The translations under genes were made by a program, and so were the position numbers. Positions 54,581 to 61,627 of a stretch of 64,000 nucleotides of DNA are shown here, in pieces. The notes under the pieces were generated by a model. It made no database searches and had not been told where the DNA came from. It was given only the letters and a program-made list of their open reading frames with translations. This DNA is from Halobaculum litoreum (GTDB lineage Archaea > Halobacteriota > Halobacteria > Halobacteriales > Haloferacaceae), in assembly GCF_030127125.1 (NCBI RefSeq), contig NZ_CP126157.1, positions 62,001-126,000 on the forward strand. The letters run 5' to 3'. How positions within the stretch are numbered: position 1 is the stretch's first letter; every line of letters starts with the position of its first letter.

Positions 54581-55276
54581 ATGAACCGCGAGGCGGATAG
54601 TACGAATTCGTCTGGGGCAGCTATTTCTCTTTCAATACCCCCTTCAGATCCGACTTTATTCAAACATAAGGCGACGAGCGACGTCCTTCTCTTTTTAACA
54701 AACCACCGATTCAGTGACTTCTCACTGCGAGAACTCGCGACACAGATCGGTCACTCACATCAGTCCGTCCGACGGGCAGTAAACGTTCTCAGCGCGAACG
54801 ACTTGGTCGTCGAATCGCCCGAAAGCAACCAGCGACTCGTCCAGATCAACAGACAGCGCCTATCGATTCCAGACGATCCGATCCTCCGGGTCCCCCAACC
54901 AGAGTACCATCAACCCGTCAAAGCTGCGGTTACGGAGCTTCGTGAGAACATCAACGACATCGTCGGCATCATTCTCTATGGGAGTGTGGCTCGGGGCGAG
55001 GCTGATCGGCGGAGCGATATCGATTTATGGGTGCTAACTCGGTCTGGGCGGGCCGAAAGCCAACGAGAAGCGAACGTCATTGCCCGTGACCTCGAAGATA
55101 CGGAGTTCGATGGTGACCGATACGCCTACGATATCGATGTCGAGGCCGTCCAGGCGATCCCGGCGTACACCGAAGACATACGAGAGATCGTCGTATCAGG
55201 GATTCCGGTCTACAAGACGAATGACTTCGAAACCGTCGAGAACCTCCTCTTGGAGGAAGGAGCCACTGATGAGTAA
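54581..55276 (+). CDS. HTH plus MNT-type nucleotidyltransferase (antitoxin-like)
   Basis: A 231-residue protein. Residues 28-90 form a winged helix (TSDVLLFLTNHRFSDFSLRE ... SHQSVRRAVNVLSAND). Residues 120-200 are a minimal nucleotidyltransferase: Gly134-Ser135 in LYGSVARGEADRRSDIDLWV, with Asp146 and Asp148, and a third acidic site in YAYDIDVE. In MNT-HEPN modules this enzyme adenylylates the HEPN toxin and so neutralises it. It overlaps the HEPN-like gene by 8 bp. The extra HTH suggests autoregulation. A GTG at 54569 is an alternative start. Confidence 0.8.
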   Translation: MNREADSTNSSGAAISLSIPPSDPTLFKHKATSDVLLFLTNHRFSDFSLRELATQIGHSHQSVRRAVNVLSANDLVVESPESNQRLVQINRQRLSIPDDPILRVPQPEYHQPVKAAVTELRENINDIVGIILYGSVARGEADRRSDIDLWVLTRSGRAESQREANVIARDLEDTEFDGDRYAYDIDVEAVQAIPAYTEDIREIVVSGIPVYKTNDFETVENLLLEEGATDE

Positions 55277-55778
55277 CGGCTCGGACCCGACCGCTGTGCT
55301 CACAGCACTCGACCGTGCACAGGATGCCTTCGAGATGGTCGGACGCGGTCGAACAGCGTTCGAGGACGGGATTAGTGCCGACGAAGACTGGAAGACACAG
55401 CTGACGAAAGCGTGCCGCCTCCTCGAGGTCGTTGACATTCTCCAGTCACAGGATGGGTACTACACGGCCGTCATCGAGGTCTGTTTCGGCGCGATCGAAC
55501 GGTCGATCGAGGCGTACGCGCTCTCGATGACGAACGATACGCTTCAGGACTTTCAAGACCACCAGTTCAGCTACGAGCGTGCCCACCAGATCGGGCTGTT
55601 TGAGCGAGAGACTGCAGAGGCGATGAAGGACCTCTACAGCGAGAACCGGACAGAGAGTTATTACGGCGGGGGGCGTCCAACCGAAGAGCAGGCAGAAGCA
55701 ATGACTGACCTCGCCGGCGCTGTCCATCAGTTCGCAGTGAGCCAGATCCGGGAAGGCGGCGTCTGTCTGTGTGACTGA
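55269..55778 (+). CDS. HEPN-like protein, probable toxin of MNT pair
   Basis: A 169-residue helical protein starting MSNGSDPTAV. Helices around 10-60, 60-90 and 100-130 fit the HEPN four-helix fold. The RNase motif of HEPN toxins is R-x(4-6)-H; here the equivalent place reads ENRTESYYGGG, with Arg127 followed by Tyr instead of His. Family members with Tyr are known to me from haloarchaea, but activity is uncertain. The Tyr pair could also be the adenylylation target of the upstream MNT enzyme. Both ends overlap neighbours by 8 bp. Confidence 0.7.
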   Translation: MSNGSDPTAVLTALDRAQDAFEMVGRGRTAFEDGISADEDWKTQLTKACRLLEVVDILQSQDGYYTAVIEVCFGAIERSIEAYALSMTNDTLQDFQDHQFSYERAHQIGLFERETAEAMKDLYSENRTESYYGGGRPTEEQAEAMTDLAGAVHQFAVSQIREGGVCLCD

Positions 55779-56044
55779 CTACGTTCAACAGTTCAGGAGA
55801 GCACTATATCGACCGCCACGGCGTCGCCGGGCTCGCGACAGCGCTCACCTACGCCGTCGCTCGGGAGCGTGGGGAAGTGACCCACCGGCTGATGGCGGAG
55901 GACCTCGACATCTCGCCGCTGGCGGCAGAGATGATCCTCCAGGCGCCCCGGCCCGTAGTGCACGAGCACTACGACATAGAGGAGGCAGGGGCAGGACTCG
56001 ACGAGTTGGACATCAACGACGGCGACGCAGCTGACGACGCGTGA
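55771..56044 (+). pseudogene. Antitoxin-like small gene, frameshifted near the start
   Basis: A GTG overlapping the HEPN stop opens MTDYVQQF. Coding quality then jumps one frame at about 55795: SSGEHYIDRHGVAGLATALT ... DISPLAAEMILQAPRPVVHE ... GDAADDA, ending in a TGA that overlaps the GTG of the next gene. I recognise this as the small partner usually preceding a PIN-domain gene in haloarchaea, playing the VapB-like role. One missing base explains the shift. A product from an internal start (GTG or ATG near 55878-55891) would be short. Confidence 0.55.
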
Positions 56045-56772
56045 GCCGGCTCCACATCGCCGACACCGGCCTTTTCGTCGCGATGGGGCAGCCGTCGAAC
56101 AGCCGGTACCAGGCCGTTCGGCGGTTCGCTCGCCGGAACGACGTCACCTTCGTCCTTCCCGAACGGGTGTACGAGGAGCTAACAATCGAAGACACCGACG
56201 TCGAGGAAGTGCCGATTGACACCGCGATCGACGAGGGCTGGGCGACGGTTGCGGCGCCGCTCGAGTTCTCCGATTCGGTTCGCGACCAGGCGTGTCAGCT
56301 CTTCCGGAGCGCCCAGACCGAGGATCTGCATCGTGGCAGATCCATCGAGGCCATCGCCGCGGCCAGCGTTTACGGAGCCTGCCGGTGCAACGGCCGCTCG
56401 CGGTTGGTGGATGACGTCAGCGAGATGGCCCGCGTCGCGGAGTCACGGGTCACGAACGCGTACAAAACGCTGAACGAAGAGCTGGGCCTCCCCGCTGAGC
56501 CCGTCTCCCCCAGCATGTTCGTGCCGCGACTCGCCTCGGACCTCGAGTGTCCGGACGAGATCCGACAGCGGGCCCGAACCCTCGCGGAGGAGGCCGAGGA
56601 GCGCGGCGTCACGACGGGCGTCCATCCGGCTGGATTCGCAGCGGCCTGCCTCTACAATGCCGGGCAAGAACAGGAGCAGTGGGTGACGCAAAGCGACGTC
56701 GCGGAGACAAGGAACGTCACGCCAACGACTGTCCGGACGCACCACGAGACGTTAGAGGAGCAGATAGCCTGA
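56041..56772 (+). CDS. PIN-TFB chimera: N-terminal PIN half fused to TFB cyclin repeats
   Basis: A 243-residue protein in one uninterrupted frame. Residues 1-75 are the first half of a PIN (VapC-type) toxin: HIADTGLFVAMGQPSN with catalytic Asp8, then VLPERVYEEL with the second acidic site. Residues from about 77 on are the core of transcription factor B: DSVRDQACQLFRSAQ, GRSIEAIAAASVYGACR (first cyclin repeat) and VHPAGFAAACLYNAG (second). The TFB zinc ribbon and linker are absent and the last PIN acidic residues are missing. The junction is near 56272. It could be a dead recombination product or an interfering TFB variant that binds TBP-DNA without recruiting polymerase normally. Confidence 0.8.
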   Translation: MSRLHIADTGLFVAMGQPSNSRYQAVRRFARRNDVTFVLPERVYEELTIEDTDVEEVPIDTAIDEGWATVAAPLEFSDSVRDQACQLFRSAQTEDLHRGRSIEAIAAASVYGACRCNGRSRLVDDVSEMARVAESRVTNAYKTLNEELGLPAEPVSPSMFVPRLASDLECPDEIRQRARTLAEEAEERGVTTGVHPAGFAAACLYNAGQEQEQWVTQSDVAETRNVTPTTVRTHHETLEEQIA

Positions 56773-56849
56773 CAACGCTGCTGCACAAGCATCGCCGGTG
56801 TATAGTTTTCTCAGGAAATTATTTGTTCATAGTGCGCATAGCACCCAGT

Positions 56850-57362
56850 ATGACCGAAACGTGGGAGGACGTCAACGAGCAAGTCAAGGCGGACTGGAAA
56901 AAGGAGACCACGCCGTTCGAGCGGGTGTACGAAATCGTCGAACAGACCCACGACGGGCTGTCGGCGAGCGAAATCGCCGACCGTGCCCTTGTGAGCGAGC
57001 CGACGGCACGTCGCCACTGCAAGACCCTCGTGAACACCGGGTTCGCCGAGACGGAACAGGACGGCCAAACAACGCTGTACAAGCGCAACAGCGACCGGAT
57101 CTTGATGTCCCGGATCCGCGAGCTCCGGGAGGAAGTCGATCGGCCGGAGTTACTCGACAGCATCCAGGAGATGAAAACCGAAATCCGGCGCTACGAGGAC
57201 CGCTACGACGTAGTCTCACCGGAAGACCTCGCCCAGCTACTCGACGCCGACGAGACGGAGGGCTGGGACGATCTCACGGCATGGCGCACGACGCGGCAGA
57301 ATCTCGCCGTTGCCCAAGCCGCACTCGCCTACGACGAGGCCAGCCACCAGTTCGCGGTATGA
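56850..57362 (+). CDS. Winged-helix regulator (DUF7342-like), antitoxin candidate
   Basis: A 170-residue protein starting MTETWEDVNE. A winged helix (FERVYEIVEQTHDGLSASEI ... EPTARRHCKTLVNTGFAE) is followed by a helical coiled region (ILMSRIRELREEVDRPELLD) and a C-terminal helical bundle. The family is widespread in haloarchaeal plasmids. It overlaps the next gene by 4 bp, so the two are translated together, in the arrangement of an HTH antitoxin and its toxin. It is related to the genes at 53942 and 57819. Confidence 0.75.
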   Translation: MTETWEDVNEQVKADWKKETTPFERVYEIVEQTHDGLSASEIADRALVSEPTARRHCKTLVNTGFAETEQDGQTTLYKRNSDRILMSRIRELREEVDRPELLDSIQEMKTEIRRYEDRYDVVSPEDLAQLLDADETEGWDDLTAWRTTRQNLAVAQAALAYDEASHQFAV

Positions 57363-57811
57363 ACGGCGACGACCGCGCCGGCGAGTTCGGGCCGATCTAC
57401 CTTCCGGCGCTCCAGCGGATTCGTGACCTGTGGCTCGAACTTGAGCCGTTAGTCGACGAAACAGCGTACGACGACGTCGTCGCCCCCACGGAACTGCAGA
57501 TCAGTCTCAGCGATGGGTTGGGCGATGTCGAGAGCGCCCGGCTCGATATCCAGTGGAGTGAACTGGGGATGTATTCGTTCCACTACGTCGATAGTGACGA
57601 CGTCAATTGGCGCTTCGATCGCCACCCGAACACACACTCACCCGATATTCATTTCCACCCTCCGCCCGAGGCCGCGACAACGGAGGCCGAACCGTCCTGT
57701 GTCGACGTAACCGAGGTTTCACTCGTGACGCGTGCCGTCCATGCGATGTGGCGAGCAGCGTACGAAAACGACGACCTCGACCATCTGAATAGCGTATCAA
57801 ACCCGCCATGA
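57359..57811 (+). CDS. TumE/DUF6516-like protein, possible toxin
   Basis: A 150-residue protein starting MNGDDRAGEF. The middle reads SARLDIQWSELGMYSFHYVD ... WRFDRHPNTHSPDIHFHPPP, close in style to TumE/DUF6516 proteins, where a strand with W/Y-R-x-D is followed by a His-rich loop (PHH..I.TFPHH type). Those proteins are toxin candidates paired with HTH partners. It is translationally coupled to the winged-helix gene upstream. Assignment rests on the motif only. Confidence 0.5.
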   Translation: MNGDDRAGEFGPIYLPALQRIRDLWLELEPLVDETAYDDVVAPTELQISLSDGLGDVESARLDIQWSELGMYSFHYVDSDDVNWRFDRHPNTHSPDIHFHPPPEAATTEAEPSCVDVTEVSLVTRAVHAMWRAAYENDDLDHLNSVSNPP

Positions 57812-57818
57812 GACGGGA

Positions 57819-58370
57819 TTAGCGGATGACACGGTCAGCCACGTCCATCATCTGCTCACGAGCGACTTCAACATCCGAGTAGAGCGCCAATGCGTGCTTG
57901 ATGAGGCGGCGGTCTTCCAGATTCCCCTCCCACCGCGTGATCACGTCACGGCGTTCGTGAAGTTCGTCACTTACAAGATCACCGTCGGCGAGCGACTGTT
58001 CGAGCTCCTCCCACGTCTCGACGTCGTAGGTCGCCTGCCACGCCTCGTTCTCCTCGGTAATCGCGGCCAGTTCGTTGCGCAGCTCCTCGCGCGTGTTCTC
58101 CTCGATGAGCGTCCGGATCTCTTCGAAGAGCAGGCGCGTGTAGTCAGGCTGGTAACGTGTCGTCTCGCCGGCCTCGACGCGTCGCAGCTGGCCCTGGTCG
58201 ACGAGGTCCTGGAGCTCGTCGTTGGTCGTGCTCCAGGCGGCGTCGGCCTGCTCGCTGATCCAGTTAACCGACCGGGGTTCACGAAGCGTCTCGGCGACGG
58301 CTCGAATACGGTCGCGGGCGCTCATCAACTCAGTCCACGACTGGAGGCCATTCCGTGGGGATTCCGACAT
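57819..58370 (-). CDS. Winged-helix regulator (DUF7342-like), intact
   Basis: A 183-residue protein starting MSESPRNGLQ, convergent with the TumE-like gene (7-bp gap). The winged helix (ARDRIRAVAETLREPRSVNW ... LQDLVDQGQLRRV) is followed by RYQPDYTRLLFEEIRTLIEE and a helical end. The Pro-rich upstream extension to 58613 reads like non-coding DNA. It is the intact counterpart of the broken 53942 gene and could have replaced its function. Confidence 0.75.
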   Translation of the reverse strand: MSESPRNGLQSWTELMSARDRIRAVAETLREPRSVNWISEQADAAWSTTNDELQDLVDQGQLRRVEAGETTRYQPDYTRLLFEEIRTLIEENTREELRNELAAITEENEAWQATYDVETWEELEQSLADGDLVSDELHERRDVITRWEGNLEDRRLIKHALALYSDVEVAREQMMDVADRVIR

Positions 58371-58504
58371 GCATGGCACCTCTTGCAACAGGGTTCGTGC
58401 CGCACTCCCATATGTTTGTACTCTCTCGCATAATCGAGAGTCTGTTACGGGCAGAGGCGTCCGGACATTGAAATGCGAAACCGACAGAAGTGTTGAGCCA
58501 ACCG

Positions 58505-58645
58505 ATGCACGACAGATATTCTGACTTTGCGGAACTACGGCCGACCGGCGAGGCATCCCACATCCCGGACACGATGCTGGACGACCGGTGTGAGAGTGAC
58601 CTCCTGGCGGCAACGCGTCGCGACGAACACTGGTGGCGACTCTGA
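58505..58645 (+). CDS. Possible 46-residue peptide
   Basis: The frame starts MHDRYSDFAELRPTGEASHI and ends RRDEHWWRL. Codon use is GC3-rich and the ending looks like a genuine C-terminus, so it may be the remains of a small plasmid gene rather than a complete protein. No family is recognised. Confidence 0.35.
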   Translation: MHDRYSDFAELRPTGEASHIPDTMLDDRCESDLLAATRRDEHWWRL

Positions 58646-58705
58646 TGCGCCGACGACAGTCTCGTAACGAGTCTTTCTGCGCAGGCGAGTGGTGAGGCGC
58701 TTCCG

Positions 58706-58894
58706 ATGAATCAGCAAGTCGAAAAAGGCTACCGGATGCATTGTGTGCTCAGCAATCTCAACCGGCTTGATGTCGACCAGTTGGACGACGCGGATCGAGA
58801 GCGAGTCGAGACTGCAAGAGACCTCCTAGAAGAAGTGAGCCTACTCACGCGACCAGAAGACGGGAGCGGACCAGACGCCCCAACAGACGACTGA
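58706..58894 (+). CDS. Small acidic protein, 62 residues
   Basis: Starts MNQQVEKGYRMHCVLSNLNR and continues as an amphipathic helix (DVDQLDDADRERVETARDLL). Typical haloarchaeal composition. No domain is known to me. It sits with other small genes of the plasmid-type cluster up to 61.6 kb. Confidence 0.55.
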   Translation: MNQQVEKGYRMHCVLSNLNRLDVDQLDDADRERVETARDLLEEVSLLTRPEDGSGPDAPTDD

Positions 58895-58941
58895 TCGTCA
58901 TCGCCGTCGACGCCAAGGTCACTTCCAGTGTCGGTTTATCG

Positions 58942-58962
58942 CCCCCAAGAGGGGTGCGGGGC
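58942..58962 (+). repeat. GC hairpin leader motif, copy 1
   Basis: CCCCC, three variable bases, then AGGGGTGCGGGGC; the first part can fold (CCCC with GGGG). It lies 18 bp before the ATG at 58980. A near-identical copy (19 of 21) precedes the 59427 gene, so it may be a shared leader or regulatory motif of this gene cluster. Confidence 0.5.
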
Positions 58963-58979
58963 TTCCCGCGAGTCCAGAC

Positions 58980-59414
58980 ATGGCGACACTACAAGCTGCG
59001 ACGACGTCAACCGGCGCGATCGTATCGGACCCACAGGCCGTCCGCCAGCTCTGTGAGAACCACTGCTTCGGAACGCTCAGCTGGGAGGTCACCGACGAAG
59101 GCGAACTCACCATCTGGGGATTCGACGATTTCGAAGTGTACGAGGCGCGGGAGAACGGCCTCCCGGACTACGAGGGCGGCATCGTGACCCACGAATTCTT
59201 GCAAGAACTCGCCGACCACCTCGAAGCTGACGAGGAACTCGACATCCAGGCAACGGGGTTCACAAAGTGTCGCTTCCCAGTGCTGGCGAAGCGGTACGTC
59301 GTTCGCGACGGCGAAGTCCTCCACGCGGACCTCAGGTCCCCGACCCGATCGACGAGTAGCGTTGTTCGTCCCCCGGGAGGGGTGCGGGGCGATCCAGTCG
59401 CGGTCGCCCCGTGA
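58980..59414 (+). CDS. Conserved plasmid-type protein with shifted C-terminus
   Basis: A 144-residue frame starting MATLQAATTSTGAIV. The first roughly 118 residues have the composition of a real small haloarchaeal protein (CFGTLSWEVTDEGELTIWGF, ATGFTKCRFPVLAKRYVVRD). After VLHADL the frame becomes Arg/Ser/Val-rich and reads through the leader repeat. One base over, the DNA reads VPDPIDE then stop (near 59357), which looks like the natural ending. A single-base change near 59335 is likely, adding about 25 unnatural residues. No function is known. Confidence 0.55.
   Translation: MATLQAATTSTGAIVSDPQAVRQLCENHCFGTLSWEVTDEGELTIWGFDDFEVYEARENGLPDYEGGIVTHEFLQELADHLEADEELDIQATGFTKCRFPVLAKRYVVRDGEVLHADLRSPTRSTSSVVRPPGGVRGDPVAVAP
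59370..59390 (+). repeat. GC hairpin leader motif, copy 2
   Basis: Second copy of the motif at 58942-58962, differing at two positions (GGG in place of AAG in the loop). It lies 36 bp before the ATG at 59427. Confidence 0.5.
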
Positions 59415-59426
59415 GGTGATTGTTCA

Positions 59427-60087
59427 ATGGGACACCGCGCACTCGTTGCGTATGAACGCACAGACGGACAGTACACGCTCCACTACAGCCATTGGGGCGC
59501 AGCGAACCTCAAGCTCAAGCGCCGAATTTCGGCTGAGTCGCCATTCGGTGGCGACGACACGACACCAAGTGGGTGAAACAGCTGCTGGCGGAACTGGCCG
59601 ATGGCCTCGAGGCAGATGCGGTCGACGGCTACCTCGCTGACGAGGATCGACCGCCGACGGTCGTCGAGCCGAAGCCCCGTGCCACCGGGCTCACCCTCGA
59701 CGAGATCGTCGCTGACCACCTCGACTACCTCCACCACGAGGCGTTCTTCGTGGTGTCGTCGACGTTCGAGGTGACCGCCTATCGGACGCTGTGGTTCGGC
59801 GTCCAGTACGACTCGGAGACGGTCGATCAGGGAGATATAGTCGGGAACGGCGCGCTTGCGACGGTGCGCTGGTACGACGGCGAGCCGGTCGGCGATGGCC
59901 CCTGCAGGGACAGTTCGCGGCCCTCAAAGACGTCGTCGGCGATATGCTCGACAAGGGCGTCTTCACGCCGTCGACGGCGAGACAGTACCTGAAACGGAAG
60001 CTGGCCGAGCGAGTCGGAGACCGACAGGAGCTGCTCATCCTGACCGGAGAATCACCCTTTGAGAAGGCGAGCCTCAACCACTCCTAG
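59427..60087 (+). pseudogene. DUF6735-like protein, two frameshifts
   Basis: Frame 1 starts MGHRALVAYERTDGQYTLHY ... PFGGDD. At about 59560 it breaks, and the adjacent frame continues with TKWVKQLLAELADGLEADAV ... TAYRTLWFGVQYDSETV ... VRWYDGEPVGDG. At about 59905 a second break leads to QGQFAALKDVVGDMLDKGVF ... KLAERVGDRQELL, ending at 60087. Joined, the three parts match the layout I remember for DUF6735 proteins of haloarchaeal plasmids. Two independent shifts indicate decay rather than programmed frameshifting. Confidence 0.65.
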
Positions 60088-60161
60088 TTGGATCTGCTAC
60101 GTGGCAACTGCTGTTTTTCAGGGGTCGGAATGGGTGAGCCACGCCATAGGCTCGTGATTCG

Positions 60162-60578
60162 ATGACCTCAGAGGACGACCCGTTTCACGACTGCGAGTTG
60201 GATCCCGAGGCGATCCTCGGAACACACACCTTCGAAGACGTCCTGTTCACCGACGACACGGAAACTCCGGTGAACGTGCTGACCGGCGAGACACCGGCAC
60301 ATTCGCAAGCAACCGTCGAGGAAGCGAAGGAGTTCGCTGCGAGTATCGACACGGAGACGCCCCAAATCGCGCTCCCCGCATCCGTCGAGTCGCAGGTCGA
60401 AACACAGAGCAAGCCCTACACGGCGGCCGCGTTCTTCCACTTCAAGGCGACAGGCTCGTTCGAACGCCACCGTGCTTACCACGCCGCCTACGAGTCGGAC
60501 GCGTTCGCGGTTGACTTCGAGGCAGACTACGAATCGGGCGACCTGACCATCACTGTCGAACGAGCGGACGAATCCTGA
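60162..60578 (+). CDS. Conserved plasmid-type acidic protein
   Basis: A 138-residue protein starting MTSEDDPFHDCELDPEAILG. Acidic throughout, with a compact C-terminal segment (AAFFHFKATGSFERHRAYHA). I do not recognise the fold. It appears intact, and with the next two genes it forms a short same-strand series. Confidence 0.55.
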   Translation: MTSEDDPFHDCELDPEAILGTHTFEDVLFTDDTETPVNVLTGETPAHSQATVEEAKEFAASIDTETPQIALPASVESQVETQSKPYTAAAFFHFKATGSFERHRAYHAAYESDAFAVDFEADYESGDLTITVERADES

Positions 60579-60682
60579 GAATCAGCCGTCACGAGGAGAG
60601 TTTTTCGAGCGCCGGCGATGAGTGCCGGCGCAGCTGGAGCGAGCAACGACACCCAGTGCGTCGGCGTTTCGAGGTGTTTGAG

Positions 60683-61174
60683 ATGCATTTGGTGATTTAC
60701 GCCCTGGTAGAGGCATCGACGCACGACGACGCGCTGGCCACCGGAAAGTCGGTGTTCGACCGCCTGGTCGGCGCGGACCCACACGCCGGCGCCGTCTTCG
60801 ACTATTTTGTGACCTTCGACGAGGAGGACACGTCCGTTGCGGGGAAAGAACGATGGGGAGAGTTGCCGACTGCAGCCCCCGTCGACTCTGATGACGGCGA
60901 AGACCTGCTCGAGCGTGGTAGGGAGGCGACGAAGGAGGAATTCGAGCGGAATCTCGAACGGGTGAAGGAGGCCATCGACGAGCTCTCCGACGAGGAGATC
61001 ATGCACGACGAGGACCTCGCCCGGCACGCCTTCCACCAGGTCGGTGCGTACGACGGCCCGACGATCTTCCTGTACACCGAACACGGGACCGGCATTCGCC
61101 ACCGTGGACAGCTGGACCGACTCCTCGAGGAGAGTGAGGAGCTCTGGATCGTTCCCGCTGACGTCCACTTCTGA
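60683..61174 (+). CDS. Conserved plasmid-type protein of unknown function
   Basis: A 163-residue protein starting MHLVIYALVEASTHDDALAT: a ferredoxin-like beta-alpha start, a helical middle (RGREATKEEFERNLERVKEA) and a final strand (ELWIVPADVHF). No motif for catalysis. The stop is 3 bp before the next start, so the two are an operon. An earlier in-frame start at 60656 is less likely. Confidence 0.6.
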   Translation: MHLVIYALVEASTHDDALATGKSVFDRLVGADPHAGAVFDYFVTFDEEDTSVAGKERWGELPTAAPVDSDDGEDLLERGREATKEEFERNLERVKEAIDELSDEEIMHDEDLARHAFHQVGAYDGPTIFLYTEHGTGIRHRGQLDRLLEESEELWIVPADVHF

Positions 61175-61177
61175 ACA

Positions 61178-61600
61178 ATGCCCCGCATCACCAACTGGCG
61201 ACGCGAGAGCCGCTCGCCGACGCTTGCGTATCGGAACACCGAGACCGGTGCGCGAGCCGTGCTGCATCGTGCGCCGGACTCCTACCGGTACAAGTGGCGC
61301 GGGGTGATTCTCGTCGACGGCTACCCGGTCTGGTCGCGGGGATACGAGACGAAGGATGCGACATCGTTCCGTGACGAGCTCCGGGAGCGGCCCGCACCGG
61401 ACCTCAACTGCCCGGAGTGTCCGAACGACGACGTTCGCGTCGGCGAGAAGGCGGCAGACGGGGCGAAAGTCCAGCGGTGGTACGACTGGCTCGCTGGTGT
61501 CGTCCGACCCGGAACTACCCATAACGGCGTCTTTGATGTCCTGCTCGATGCTGTTCAGTATCGGACGCATCGGCCCAACCACGTTCTCGAACAGCTGTAA
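61178..61600 (+). CDS. DUF7568-like protein with replaced C-terminus
   Basis: Starts MPRITNWRRESRSPTLAYRN. The first roughly 100 residues, including one CxxC (NCPECPNDD), match a small zinc-ribbon family of haloarchaeal plasmids as I remember it. In that family the end (after KVQRWFD) supplies a second CxxC. Here, after KVQRWYD near 61485, the sequence changes to WLAGVVRPGTTHNGVF..., with no cysteine. The 3' end therefore appears to have been cut off and fused to unrelated DNA, which places a junction of the element there. The truncated protein would lack half of its metal site. Confidence 0.55.
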   Translation: MPRITNWRRESRSPTLAYRNTETGARAVLHRAPDSYRYKWRGVILVDGYPVWSRGYETKDATSFRDELRERPAPDLNCPECPNDDVRVGEKAADGAKVQRWYDWLAGVVRPGTTHNGVFDVLLDAVQYRTHRPNHVLEQL

Positions 61601-61627
61601 CCGCCCCTCCAGTTCCTCGTCCAAGAT

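Noticed and set aside
59427..60087. Programmed frameshifting in the DUF6735-like gene
   Set aside because: Two separate shifts without slippery sites, among other decayed genes, fit decay better.
60527..61624. 365-codon minus-strand frame
   Set aside because: Only the first roughly 45 codons look coding; the rest is antisense to three plus-strand genes. Treated as a possible truncated gene at a junction, not as a full gene.
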